A DNA stretch of 12,720 bases from Desulfobacula sp. (GCA_027858355.1 JAQICW010000158.1:1-12720), one strand, 5' to 3'; positions 1 to 9,165 are shown, numbered from the stretch's first letter. The notes: generated by a model from the letters alone, not told the origin. A program made the numbers and translations.

Positions 1-2
1 AT

Positions 3-3000
3 GTGGATCTTTCAGCCTATGCAAATCAAAAGATCCGCATTGCCTTTTACCATGTAGCAGGCAGGGATTATTACAATCATGCTTCAGAAAGTACCGGCTG
101 GTATATTGACGATGTTGAATCTCCTATAGTAGATACCCGCCCAAGATTGGTTCCCATCGAAGACAAGGTAATGGTTGAATTCAGCACATTGAATGTGCCG
201 CTTGTTTCAACTGATCCCGATGGTGAAGCGTTAACTTTAACTGTTATGGATCTGCCCGCATTCGGGACATTTACTGACAATAGTGACGGCACAGGAACCT
301 TGTTTTTTGAACCGGGTATTGCCGGTTCCGGGGAATATGCCATTACAGTAACTGCCAGTGACGGCATACTTTCTGATAGTGAAATCTTTACCCTCACTGT
401 CAATGATACTAATGCTCCGCCAAACCTCACATCAATTGATGACCAGGAGATCGTTGAAGGAGAGACTTTAAAAATTTCAGTAGCAGCCACTGACCCAGAT
501 GGTGATATTCTTACTTTATTTATTACTGGCCTGCCTTCATTCGGGGCATTTGTTGACAACGGTGACAACACGGGTACAATCATGTTCAACTCTGACCTTG
601 ATACCGCCGGATCTTATTCCATTACCGTCACTGCGAGCGACGGCACTCTTTCCCAGACCGATTCATTCACTCTTCAAGTCAACAATTACAACCAGGCTCC
701 AGATATTACACCAATTGTCGATTATGAATTGTCCGTGACCTCTACTCTAAGTATTTTGGTTGAGGCATTTGATTCTGACTTGGATAAAGCAATCCTTTCT
801 GTTACGGATCTCCCTGTTTTTGGAACCTTCAAAGACAATGGCGATGGTACAGGTGTGATAAATCTTAAACCAGAAAGCAATGATGATGGAGTCTATACCA
901 TAACGGTCATCGCCGCCGACGGCATCTTAACGAGTTCTTATTCATTCACTGTAACAGTCAACTCAACAACAATTCCACCTTACTCCGCTGATTTTTCCGT
1001 AAATAAAACGCAGGTGGGCATTGGCCGGGAAGTTTTATTTACCGATCTTTCCAGCGATAATCCTGTGTCATGGCAGTGGGATTTTGATAACGACGGTATT
1101 ATTGATTCCACAGCTCAAAATCCTTCAAACACATATTATAAGACAGGCATATATTCGGTAAGACTGACTGTCACCAATGCAGATTCAACTTATGAGCATA
1201 TAAAGACAAATCATATTCGTGTTGTCCCGCTTTTACCTGACCTTCAGGTAACTCATCTTGAGCATTCCCAGGCGGTTGCCGGGGAAACCATGGAAGTAAC
1301 CTGGACTGTAACCAATACAGGCGAGGGAACAACAAATTCACCTATCTGGTATGACCGGGTGTGGATATCGCCAGATCTCGATGTTCGAACCGGCCATAAT
1401 GAAGACAGATTGCTGGGAACCTTCGGAAACGTAAGTTACCTTGAGCCAGGTGAAAGTTATCTGCAGACAAGGCAGATAACATTGCCAAAGGGGCTGAATG
1501 GTACATATTATTTATTTGTCATCACAGATAATATGGATGCCACATCAGTAAACCTGGATACAATGAGGGCAGGTAGTCATAATTACGACTGGCAAGCAGA
1601 CATTGTTTCAGAATTAGATAATTATAATAATTTTGCTTTTACCATTTTTTCTTTTACAATCCCACCTGCACCTGACATGCAGGTGGCGTCAGTTACAGCA
1701 CCTGGTACAGCCATATCAGACCAGGAAATCAATATTAACTGGTCAGGGATAAACAGGGGTGAAACAGCAACAGGAGATACTCAATGGTATGACCAGGTAT
1801 ATATTTCCAGAGAGGAGGAGTTCAACGGAAATGCGATTGCTATCGGATCTCTGTCCCATACGGAAAACCTGCTCGTTGACGGCACATATCCAACGTCATC
1901 GTCATTCATGTTGCCCCACGCAGTTTACGGGGTTTTCTATGTCTATGTACAAACCGACAGTTCAAACAAAATAAACGAATATCTCTTTGAAAACAACAAT
2001 ATTTCACGAAGCGAAACACCGGTGAATATTGTCTTGTCGCCTCCGCCTGATTTAACTGTTACCGATGTTGTTGCGCCGGATGCAGCCAGTTGCGGTGAAT
2101 CAATCGAAATAAACTGGACTGTTGAAAATCAAGGTCCAGGCACGACTATTGAACCAAGTTGGTATGATTGCATCTATATTTCAAACAACCAAAATTTTGA
2201 TCAGGGAGCAGCAAGACTGATAAAATCAGTTTTACGTACTGATCCGTTAGACCCTGATATTTCTTATGCAGACCAGGAATGGGTGATGGTTCCCAGAAAT
2301 ATCGAAGGTCAATATTATATATTTGTCAAAACCGATTGCCGTAATGAAGTGTTTGAGTACGCCTATGAAGAAAATAATGTGTTGAAAAGAGATTCAGGCA
2401 TCGAGATATCAGTCCCTGATATTCAAGCCCTTGAGACAAACATTCCCGAAACCGGCGCTTCCGGATTGCCGATATCTGTAAACTGGACCGTCCAGAATCA
2501 AGGATCAGGGCAGTTAGTAGATGACACCTGGTCGGACAAGGTTTATTTGTCACAAAGTGCTGATTTTGATCAGGATTCCGCAATTGAACTTGGCAGTATC
2601 TCGCAATCCATGGCAATGAAGCCGGATACCACTTATTTGGCCGAAGGCAGTTTTAATTTACAAAATGGTATTTCCGGGGATTATTATGTCTATGTAGTAC
2701 TAGACAGCGAAAATGCCGTATTCGAATCTACAGGAGAAAACAATAATATCTCAAGAAGCGACTCAACTGTTCACATCGACTCAAGCCCTTGGCCGGACCT
2801 GCGGGTTGCCACAGTTAATGGTCAAGATAATGTCACTGCCGGAGACAGGATAGAGGTAACCTGGGAAGTTAAAAATTACGGTATGGCGGCAACAAAAGGC
2901 AGTTTATGGACGGATACAATCTATCTGTCATCAAGCGCTGAATGGGACGGCAACTTTGAGGCTTCCGCATCTGTTAATCAGTCCATGGCGCTGGCAATCT

Positions 3001-6000
3001 CTCAGAGCTATTCAAAAACTTACGCTTTATCAGTATCTGCCCATTTGCCCTCTGGTGACTATTACATTTATATCAAGACGGATGTTAATAATGACATTTA
3101 TGAACATAGTGATGAAAATAACAATATTTCCCGCAGTGGTGCAATTACCGTTTTGCCTTACCCACCCGTTGATCTAACCGTGGCAAATTTTGATGCTTCA
3201 GACGCTGCCTTGTCTGGCCAGGCCATTAATATCAACTGGACAATTAAAAACGTTGAACAAGCCCGAACGCTTACTTCGTGGAATGACAAAATTTATCTCT
3301 CTTTAGATGTAAATCTTAATCCTGAAGAAGATATTCTTCTTAAAACAGTTGGCAGTGGCGGATCCCTTAACGCCCAGGCTGACTACGCGCGATCAATAAC
3401 TGCAAATATTCCAAACGGCATTTCAGGCGATTATTATCTGATTCTATACGCCGATGCCAGTAATGAGGTACCTGAGTCAAATGAAAACAATAATAGTGCA
3501 GCCTCCGCGGTTTCAATCGAACTGACACCGCCGCCTGATCTGCAAATTACTTCTTTTACGATTCCATCAGAAGGAATTTCCGGACAACCAATTGACGTTA
3601 ATTTCACAGTGGAAAACAAGGGAACAGGCCCGGCTAATAGATCAAAATGGTATGATGCGGTGTATTTGTCTGCAAATGATGTGCTGGACAGCAGTGATAT
3701 CCGTTTGAACACGATTGCTCACACAAGTGTTTTAAATCCAACTGATAGTTACAACTTGATTCCGGATGTTGAGTTGCCTGGATACGTGTCAGGCATTTAT
3801 TATGTGATTATTAAAACAGACAATCGCAATGACATATATGAACATGATGCCGAGGACAACAATGTGGTTACCTCACAGCCCATTGCCATCACCATGCTGC
3901 CGCCGGCGGATCTGGTTGTCACGGACATAACGGTTCCTGAAAGTGCAGCGCCAGGCAATCCGGTAACAATCAGCTGGACAATTGAAAACCAGGGTCAGAA
4001 TACTGCTGTGGGCAGGATGAAAGAAGGCGTGTATATCTCGGAGAACACTACCTGGGAATACACCGACCCGATGCTGGGCACTGTTACTCGTAATATTAAC
4101 CTTGCCCCAGGCGCCTCAATGCGAATGAGCATGAAGGTCAACCTGAGCAAGACTTTTGCCGCTGATGCCGGTGGAACTATTACGGCAATATTGCCGGGTG
4201 TTGCCACAGGTGAGCATTATGTTGCCGTGCGCACAGACCTCAAAAATAATATTAGAGAAAGTGATCTCAGCAACAATACCCTTGTCTCTGATGATACTAT
4301 TACTGTGTCTGTAGCATCATTGGAAGGCAATGTCCCGATGGAAGCAACGGTTTTGGGCGGTCATCAAAAGAAATATTACCGGATCGATGTTGCCGAAGAC
4401 CTTGATTTAAAAATAACCTTGACCAGCGATGTTCAGGGTGCCGCCAATGAAGTCTATGTAGCATTTGGTCGAGTTCCGACCCTGAGTGATTATGATCATG
4501 CCGGGAATATTCCGTTTACAGCCAGTCAGGATGTTCTTGTTCCCTCCACCCAGGCGGGCACATATTATATTATGATCTATGCGAGAGATCTGCCTTCGGA
4601 AGTTGATTCCCAGAATATCACACTGCTTATTGAACCACTGTCCTTTTCTATAACCGGTATCACACCTGATGTCGGTGGTGCAGGAGGGCGGGTTACGTGT
4701 ACACTGACCGGGGCGGGTTTTAGAGAAACAACTCAGGTTTTCCTCAGGCTTTCTGATGATTCTTTGCTGGAAGGAAAGGTTGTTGAGTTTGTTAATACAA
4801 TGGAGTTGAAGATTAGATGGGATTTGAGTGGTGTGGCGTTGGGGACATATGATATTATTGTGGAGAGCGATCATTCCATTCAAGAATCATTATTTGAAGG
4901 TTTTACAATTGAACTATCAACGGGATTTAAATTTGAAACGATTTCAGACTCAAACCAGATATATAGAGTTGGAAGTAATTTCCCAAACAAATTCACTCTA
5001 ATTAATAATGGCAATGTTGATATACCTTTCATCTTCATATATACAGTTTTACCGAGCTATATTGAAGTTAAGAATATATTGAATTCGCCTAATCTTTATA
5101 AAATTAGTGATATTTTTGTTGACATGGCTTACGAAGACGTTACGCCGGGGAAATTATTAATTGAAGAGGGGCAGGAAGTAGAGATGAAATTGATAACATT
5201 TTTAACAACAAATTTTTCGCCTGGTGAAAAGCTGAATTATACCATCGTAATGAATAACATCAACACAACTGAATTCCCGCTTGCTATATTTACTTTAACA
5301 TACGATTTTGATGAATATATTAATGAAGTCTTTACAGATATAGAAGAATTTCGATTAGAAATACTTGCCAATCCAGATGAGACTAGCGCAGAATTATTAC
5401 AACAATCGGAAGACTCTATAGTTTTTAGGGAATTTGTTTTTCGAATGAATTTTATTGATACTGGGTTAGTAAATGAATATGAGATGAATTACACCGACTA
5501 TATCCAAGGCGAAGAAGTAAGTACAAATTATATGAATCATTTGATTGCACTTAATGCGAATAATAAAGGCAAATCTAATTTCATATGTGAAGAGTTAAAA
5601 GAACTTGGAGCATATCACAATCCGGTTGTATTTTGCTGGCAGAAGTGTCTGTGGCCACCAACATTTGGTTTTAAAATACCAGGGTTTCCAGTATTTAAAA
5701 TGAATGATCCTGTAAATTGCATAGCTAAATGTACAAAAATATTAGCTAATCAATTACGCAAATGTCGTTTGGAGGGTTTTGTATTTGATCCTAACGAAAT
5801 AGTCGGCCCAACCGGCTATAGCTTCCAAAACTGGAAAAACAAAGACCAAACATTGCCATACGCAATCCACTTCGAAAATGACCCGGAACTGGCAACTGTA
5901 CCTGCACTGGTCGTTTCCATCAGGCAGCAGTTAGACCCTGATCTCAACATCCGCAAATTCCGTCTCGGCAGTTTTGGATTCGGTGATCATATATTTCAAG

Positions 6001-7046
6001 TCCCGGAAAATCGGGCTTATTACACCAACCGTCTCGATGTGGTTGATTCCCTTGGCGTTTACGTGGACGTTATCGCCGGAATTGATGTCACCACAAACGA
6101 GGCCTTCTGGACATTCCGTTCCATTGATCCTGATACCGGTCTGCCGCCCACAAACCCATTGGCTGGATTTCTGCCGGTGAATGATCCTGAGACCGGCGTG
6201 GGCCAGGGCTTTGTGACATATACAATCCAGGCAAAAGAAGACACAGTAACCGGTGATGTAATTGATGCCAAGGCGGCAATCGTCTTTGACGTAAATGAGC
6301 CGGTGGAAACGCCGCCAATCTTTAACACCATTGACGCTGATTATCCGAGCAGCGTGGTACAAAGCAGCGTTGACTTCATTGATGCAACAAATTTTGAGGT
6401 GAGCTGGCTTGGTCATGATGTTGCTGATGGTTCAGGGCTTGGGGGATATGATATCCTTGTATCTGACAATGACGCGGCCTATGAAATCTGGCTGTCCAAC
6501 ACCCAGGAAACCTCCGCATACTTCTCTGGTGAGCCTGGACATACCTACCGATTCTACAGCCAGGCACGGGATAATGCCGGAAATGTTGAACAAGCCCCTA
6601 TGGTTCCAGATGTCACAGTTGATGACCCGCCTGGTTCTTTGACAGTGACAATCACCCCCCAGGAGGCAATCGATGTAGGTGCTCAATGGAGGGCCGATGG
6701 TGGTGCCTGGCAAAACAGTGGCGCTACCGCCACCGGTTTAATCGCCGGAGACCATACTATATCGTACAAAGAGGTTTCTGGCTGGGATATACCCACGAAT
6801 GAAACTGTTACCATATATGCAGGGCAGTGTAAGATAACCAGCGGCATATATAGCCCTAACCTAATTGTCTTGCTGGGAGATATCAATAATGACGGCAATG
6901 TCGACATCCTGGATACAATTTTAGCTCTGCAGGTAATCACCCTCATCGACCCACCTTCTGATATCTATCCCGAAGCTGACGTCAATGATGACGGTCAAAT
7001 AGGACTTCAAGAGGCAATTTATACGTTTATGGGCATTATTCAATAA
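3..7046 (+). CDS. Giant exported CARDB/dockerin multidomain protein, 5' end outside window
   Basis: The frame is open from the first bases. It opens inside a MAM/jelly-roll-like domain (residues about 1-40, ending GWYIDDV), so the GTG at 3 is not the true start and the signal peptide lies upstream. Domains in order, rough residues: three cadherin-like repeats (48-325), PKD (327-408, core WQWDFDNDG), eight CARDB repeats (412-1432), PPC-like (1439-1545), IPT/TIG-like (1548-1640), an unrecognised AT-rich segment (1640-1928) with cysteines including a CWQKC motif, a conserved module starting DPNEIVGPTGY (1929-2110), an Fn3-like domain (2115-2205), a PEGA-like domain (2211-2285), and a dockerin (2292-2347) with two calcium loops, GDINNDGNVDILD and ADVNDDGQIGLQE. 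These folds are typical of extracellular adhesion or scaffolding proteins. No catalytic domain is visible in this part, so a surface or secreted structural role is inferred. The dockerin may bind a partner or simply calcium. Confidence 0.9.
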   Translation: MDLSAYANQKIRIAFYHVAGRDYYNHASESTGWYIDDVESPIVDTRPRLVPIEDKVMVEFSTLNVPLVSTDPDGEALTLTVMDLPAFGTFTDNSDGTGTLFFEPGIAGSGEYAITVTASDGILSDSEIFTLTVNDTNAPPNLTSIDDQEIVEGETLKISVAATDPDGDILTLFITGLPSFGAFVDNGDNTGTIMFNSDLDTAGSYSITVTASDGTLSQTDSFTLQVNNYNQAPDITPIVDYELSVTSTLSILVEAFDSDLDKAILSVTDLPVFGTFKDNGDGTGVINLKPESNDDGVYTITVIAADGILTSSYSFTVTVNSTTIPPYSADFSVNKTQVGIGREVLFTDLSSDNPVSWQWDFDNDGIIDSTAQNPSNTYYKTGIYSVRLTVTNADSTYEHIKTNHIRVVPLLPDLQVTHLEHSQAVAGETMEVTWTVTNTGEGTTNSPIWYDRVWISPDLDVRTGHNEDRLLGTFGNVSYLEPGESYLQTRQITLPKGLNGTYYLFVITDNMDATSVNLDTMRAGSHNYDWQADIVSELDNYNNFAFTIFSFTIPPAPDMQVASVTAPGTAISDQEININWSGINRGETATGDTQWYDQVYISREEEFNGNAIAIGSLSHTENLLVDGTYPTSSSFMLPHAVYGVFYVYVQTDSSNKINEYLFENNNISRSETPVNIVLSPPPDLTVTDVVAPDAASCGESIEINWTVENQGPGTTIEPSWYDCIYISNNQNFDQGAARLIKSVLRTDPLDPDISYADQEWVMVPRNIEGQYYIFVKTDCRNEVFEYAYEENNVLKRDSGIEISVPDIQALETNIPETGASGLPISVNWTVQNQGSGQLVDDTWSDKVYLSQSADFDQDSAIELGSISQSMAMKPDTTYLAEGSFNLQNGISGDYYVYVVLDSENAVFESTGENNNISRSDSTVHIDSSPWPDLRVATVNGQDNVTAGDRIEVTWEVKNYGMAATKGSLWTDTIYLSSSAEWDGNFEASASVNQSMALAISQSYSKTYALSVSAHLPSGDYYIYIKTDVNNDIYEHSDENNNISRSGAITVLPYPPVDLTVANFDASDAALSGQAININWTIKNVEQARTLTSWNDKIYLSLDVNLNPEEDILLKTVGSGGSLNAQADYARSITANIPNGISGDYYLILYADASNEVPESNENNNSAASAVSIELTPPPDLQITSFTIPSEGISGQPIDVNFTVENKGTGPANRSKWYDAVYLSANDVLDSSDIRLNTIAHTSVLNPTDSYNLIPDVELPGYVSGIYYVIIKTDNRNDIYEHDAEDNNVVTSQPIAITMLPPADLVVTDITVPESAAPGNPVTISWTIENQGQNTAVGRMKEGVYISENTTWEYTDPMLGTVTRNINLAPGASMRMSMKVNLSKTFAADAGGTITAILPGVATGEHYVAVRTDLKNNIRESDLSNNTLVSDDTITVSVASLEGNVPMEATVLGGHQKKYYRIDVAEDLDLKITLTSDVQGAANEVYVAFGRVPTLSDYDHAGNIPFTASQDVLVPSTQAGTYYIMIYARDLPSEVDSQNITLLIEPLSFSITGITPDVGGAGGRVTCTLTGAGFRETTQVFLRLSDDSLLEGKVVEFVNTMELKIRWDLSGVALGTYDIIVESDHSIQESLFEGFTIELSTGFKFETISDSNQIYRVGSNFPNKFTLINNGNVDIPFIFIYTVLPSYIEVKNILNSPNLYKISDIFVDMAYEDVTPGKLLIEEGQEVEMKLITFLTTNFSPGEKLNYTIVMNNINTTEFPLAIFTLTYDFDEYINEVFTDIEEFRLEILANPDETSAELLQQSEDSIVFREFVFRMNFIDTGLVNEYEMNYTDYIQGEEVSTNYMNHLIALNANNKGKSNFICEELKELGAYHNPVVFCWQKCLWPPTFGFKIPGFPVFKMNDPVNCIAKCTKILANQLRKCRLEGFVFDPNEIVGPTGYSFQNWKNKDQTLPYAIHFENDPELATVPALVVSIRQQLDPDLNIRKFRLGSFGFGDHIFQVPENRAYYTNRLDVVDSLGVYVDVIAGIDVTTNEAFWTFRSIDPDTGLPPTNPLAGFLPVNDPETGVGQGFVTYTIQAKEDTVTGDVIDAKAAIVFDVNEPVETPPIFNTIDADYPSSVVQSSVDFIDATNFEVSWLGHDVADGSGLGGYDILVSDNDAAYEIWLSNTQETSAYFSGEPGHTYRFYSQARDNAGNVEQAPMVPDVTVDDPPGSLTVTITPQEAIDVGAQWRADGGAWQNSGATATGLIAGDHTISYKEVSGWDIPTNETVTIYAGQCKITSGIYSPNLIVLLGDINNDGNVDILDTILALQVITLIDPPSDIYPEADVNDDGQIGLQEAIYTFMGIIQ
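144..974 (+). repeat. Three tandem cadherin-like repeats inside the giant protein
   Basis: Three units of about 94 codons share the order DPDG (degraded to DSDLD in the third), LP.FG.F.DN.DGTG, Y.ITV.A.DG, and a closing hydrophobic strand ending in TV or QV. They begin near residues 48, 137 and 232. The acidic turns fit calcium-binding cadherin-like or putative-Ig folds. The third copy is the most diverged. Confidence 0.8.
1236..4300 (+). repeat. Eight tandem CARDB repeats inside the giant protein
   Basis: Eight units of about 125 codons each begin with a PDLxV-type strand, at nucleotides 1236, 1671, 2046, 2415, 2793, 3168, 3534 and 3906. Most carry the CARDB core (W.V.N.G..., W.D..Y.S, G.YY..V.TD...ENNN.S). 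The repeats have diverged at DNA level, so this is an old expansion. CARDB domains are known as extracellular beta-sandwich modules. The eighth copy is longer and lacks the WYD motif. Confidence 0.88.
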
Positions 7047-7445
7047 CCAGGTACAGAGATATTCAAGAGCAGAACCCGGGGAAAATATGGCAGGCTCTTG
7101 GCGTATGTGATCCTGGACAGGGAAAATTACAACCTTGAACTTGTCCGGGAGGGGATGGTTCTCCCTATTACACCAAATACGGGAAGAGTGAGCGCCACCA
7201 TTCCGCATTCCTGTCTGCTGAAAAAGAGGCCCGGGCACAAGGGGCAAATATATGGGCTGGGAAGGTGATTAATATCGGCAATCAGGATCTAACATGCAAG
7301 CTGGTCAGGGGGAACGTTAAAAGTATGAACTTTCATGGACCCGGGTGCCGGTATTTTGATTGCAATAATTGCACAAAGGTATTTTCCAGGTCGGCATGAG
7401 GCAATCACGGCGGGGTGTGTGCCTTGTGGGGTTTGTAAGCCGTAG
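7047..7445 (+). pseudogene. Thermonuclease (SNase) relic with C-terminal Ada-like cysteine tail
   Basis: Directly after the giant gene's stop, and in the same frame, comes the second half of a staphylococcal-nuclease-like protein: KYGRLLAYVILD then ELVREGMV (7083-7160). One base appears lost near 7158-7165. The next frame continues PYYTKYGKSERHHSAFLSAE, then AEKEARAQGANIWAGK, then NVKSMNFHGPGCRYFDC. A second shift near 7388-7392 (one extra base) restores RHEAITAGCVPCGVCKP and a stop at 7443. Known thermonucleases of this type read SPYYTKYG...H..F..AE.EAR...GIW, and the tail H..GC...DC..C...F.SR.EA...G..PC..C resembles the Ada zinc-binding module. The N-terminal half, with the first catalytic residues and the signal peptide, is missing. 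The relic should be inactive. The identification comes from motifs alone. Confidence 0.78.
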
Positions 7446-7913
7446 TTTGGAGTCTCAAGGAAAAAAAATGCCCCGGGAGAGGACCAGGGTGTTAATGATC
7501 CGCAAACCCATGTTTCCATGGTATGGCCATCGCCTCACAAAAGAAGGACCTTCAGGTTGTAGAACAGGAACTGATTCATAATGGTTAATTGTTTGGCACT
7601 ATAAAAAAGGGGCTTTGTAAACGGGGAAAACGGTTATTTCTTGGACAAGTTTACTAAAACATTGCTTCACGCAAAAAGATATCAACTTGGTCTGCAGAAG
7701 GATCATATGCCTATCTCAAACGATATTTTTTATTCAATAAAGAATATTTCGACATATTCTTTCTGAATAAATTATATTTCCACCATAGGTTGATTTGGTG
7801 AAATACCTTTACAGGTATTAAAAATATTGATACGGATTCTTTATTCATGTTTTTAATTTGTTTAGCCGGATATCATTCAAATTTACAAGATTAACAGACC
7901 TGTTCAATTACTT
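7446..7913. other. Gene-poor AT-rich spacer between thermonuclease relic and first cassette
   Basis: I find no convincing gene in these 468 bases. They hold a long imperfect hairpin (listed separately) and a small hairpin, AATACC/GGTATT, at 7802-7819. The small hairpin is followed by A-rich rather than T-rich sequence, so it is not a convincing terminator for the + strand. The left part (about 7460-7600) may be further decayed coding DNA, but I recognise no family in it. Confidence 0.5.
7729..7771. repeat. Two-stage perfect-arm hairpin
   Basis: TTTATTCA (7729-7736) pairs perfectly with TGAATAAA (7764-7771). Inside it AAAGAATA (7739-7746) pairs perfectly with TATTCTTT (7755-7762) around an 8-nt loop. 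The two stems are separated by AT on one side and C on the other. This gives 16 base pairs of AT-rich stem. There is no T tract after it, and no AAC/GTT ends as in attC. Its role is unknown; it could be an RNA structure or the remnant of a small mobile-element end. Confidence 0.6.
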
Positions 7914-7920
7914 GTTATGG
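7914..7920 (+). other. Left boundary core site of first cassette (GTTATGG)
   Basis: GTTATGG is the exact reverse complement of CCATAAC, which opens the attC at 8757 at the end of the same cassette. I could not find the stem arms of an attC ending here, so the preceding site is either degraded or this is the junction with non-cassette DNA. Confidence 0.55.
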
Positions 7921-7964
7921 TGCGAACATGACTAATAATAAAACAAAACAAGGAGAAAGAAGCT

Positions 7965-8753
7965 ATGGGAATCTATGTGACGAGGTTAATATCAGTTTTT
8001 TTCGTATGTTTGGTCTATTTTACCACAAGTGTTTATGCAAACACATCAATTACGGTAAAAATTCATGGAATTGTTACATCCGTTAATGTGAAAACTCCAA
8101 ACGGTGGCACAGTTCCAAACGATCTTTCGACGGTTCTCGAGTTAGGTCAATCTGTTTATGCAACTTATACTTTTAATTTGCCAGCGGTGGACTTTTCTGA
8201 AGATACTAACGTAGGCTTTTATCGTGAAGCAACATCTAATTTCAGCGTTTCGATTAATAAAGGGGCATTCGTTTGGGATTCCACTGGTGCATCTATCCAA
8301 GTTGATAGTATTGATCGATCAGATCGGCTGATTGTAATAACAGGTGCTCCAATAGCTCCTGTAACAGGTACGCTGGTTTTTGGTAATATCCCCAGCTATC
8401 AGTTAGTGTATGGAGAAGGAAACCCATCTTTAGGCAAATTTCTGAACAACACAACCGATATACCTTCTTCTGGTTTTCTCGGGCTTGTAGGGTCAATCGT
8501 AGTACAGTACAATGATATTAATGCTGAAAACGAATTTGTTGATACCGATATCTTTTTCACAACAACATCCGTTTCAGCCAGTTACGGAACAACAGGTATC
8601 AGCGGCGGCTGTTATACAGAAGAACAAATGAATCAAATGGTTGGAGCTATCCTCACATGGGGTGACATGGATGGTGATAAAAAAATTACATTAATTGAGG
8701 CAATAAATGCCTTAAGAGTTATTTCTGGTGTGACAGAGCCAGTAATAAAATAA
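7965..8753 (+). CDS. Secreted protein of unknown function with C-terminal EF-hand
   Basis: The 262-residue product starts at an ATG preceded by AAGGAG at 7950-7955, 9 nt upstream. Residues 1-25 form a signal peptide with a hydrophobic core (ISVFFVCLVYF) and a likely cleavage after SVYA. Residues about 27-210 are beta-rich and unrecognised, with the feel of a secreted sandwich domain. A GGCYTEEQMNQMV linker follows, then a canonical 12-residue EF-hand loop, DMDGDKKITLIE (residues 234-245), with acidic residues at loop positions 1, 3, 5 and 12, and a helix AINALRVISG. This terminus resembles the single-loop dockerin-like tails of many exported delta-proteobacterial proteins and the second dockerin loop of the giant protein upstream. 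The gene fills the first cassette, and its stop lies 4 nt before the attC. The location (periplasm or outside) is inferred; the function is unknown. Confidence 0.88.
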   Translation: MGIYVTRLISVFFVCLVYFTTSVYANTSITVKIHGIVTSVNVKTPNGGTVPNDLSTVLELGQSVYATYTFNLPAVDFSEDTNVGFYREATSNFSVSINKGAFVWDSTGASIQVDSIDRSDRLIVITGAPIAPVTGTLVFGNIPSYQLVYGEGNPSLGKFLNNTTDIPSSGFLGLVGSIVVQYNDINAENEFVDTDIFFTTTSVSASYGTTGISGGCYTEEQMNQMVGAILTWGDMDGDKKITLIEAINALRVISGVTEPVIK

Positions 8754-8756
8754 AGA

Positions 8757-8814
8757 CCATAACCATGCCTTGCATCGGACGCAAAAAGCCCCGCCGCTGA
8801 AGGCTATGTTATAA
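8757..8814 (+). repeat. attC-like site 1, end of EF-hand cassette
   Basis: R'' is CCATAAC (8757-8763), spacer CATGC, L'' CTTGCATCGGACGC (8769-8782). L' GCCGCTGAAG ends at 8802, spacer GCTAT, and R' is GTTATAA (8808-8814). CTT-CA pairs across the stem with one unpaired G after the third base of L''. Its 58 bp length is typical of short attC sites. It begins 4 nt after the stop of the EF-hand gene. R' departs from the usual GTTRRRY. Confidence 0.82.
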
Positions 8815-8853
8815 AAAAAACTATATAAAACCACAGAGGAATTTTACACAGCC

Positions 8854-9078
8854 GTGGAGAAACTAATTGAATTGTTCCAATTTCATGGATATGAAACAGA
8901 GTCTAAAAAACTTGATGAACTTCTTCACGGTGTTTGGACAACAGGTTCAGAACTAATTGGCGAATTGATGCTATATCTCGAAATAATCGATGTAAATCAG
9001 CCCAATGACGTTAAGAAATTGAAAGACAAATGCCACTATTTTGCAAAGCATCATAGGAAGATTCTTGGTTTAGACTAA
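8854..9078 (+). CDS. Small protein of unknown function, 74 residues
   Basis: The start is a GTG, the only usable start codon between an in-frame upstream stop and the body of the frame. AGAGGA at 8835-8840 is a possible ribosome site, though its 13-nt spacing is long. The product is short, charged and probably all-helical (EKLIELFQFHGYE, KKLDELLHGVW, DVKKLKDKCHYFAKHHRKI). It has no signal peptide, membrane segment or recognised domain. It is the first frame after attC site 1, as expected of a cassette gene. It shares no sequence feature with the abiE genes behind it. It is probably real given position and composition, but without a family match. Confidence 0.55.
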   Translation: MEKLIELFQFHGYETESKKLDELLHGVWTTGSELIGELMLYLEIIDVNQPNDVKKLKDKCHYFAKHHRKILGLD

Positions 9079-9165
9079 TGCTATTCACTATTAAAAGCAT
9101 CTTACAACCTGTTCAGTTATTACCAGAAGATCTTGATAAATAGGTTAATAAATCACAAGTATAAC

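Noticed and set aside
144..4300. CRISPR-like or DNA-level tandem repeat in the giant gene
   Set aside because: The periodicity is at protein-domain level with strongly diverged DNA; there are no identical short repeats with unique spacers.
4407..4883. 158-residue open frame on the minus strand
   Set aside because: It lies wholly inside the PPC/IPT part of the giant protein, shows no domain features and no ribosome site; it is a shadow frame.
5931..6416. 161-residue and other minus-strand open frames in the conserved module
   Set aside because: The + strand translation here is a recognisable conserved module; the antisense frames have no motif of their own.
7369..7581. 70-codon + strand open frame over the thermonuclease relic
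   Set aside because: The start overlaps the frame that encodes the Cys-rich tail; the relic reading accounts for this DNA up to 7445 and the rest shows no recognisable protein.
7560..7920. A long attC ending at GTTATGG, using GAACAGG near 7562 as the left arm
   Set aside because: The arms would be over 300 bases apart and no AAC box lies at the right distance on the left side.
7899..9117. Direct repeat CCTGTTCAATTA / CCTGTTCAGTTA near 7899 and 9107
   Set aside because: Eleven of twelve matching bases in AT-rich DNA, without further extension, is too weak to call an attachment site or cassette border.
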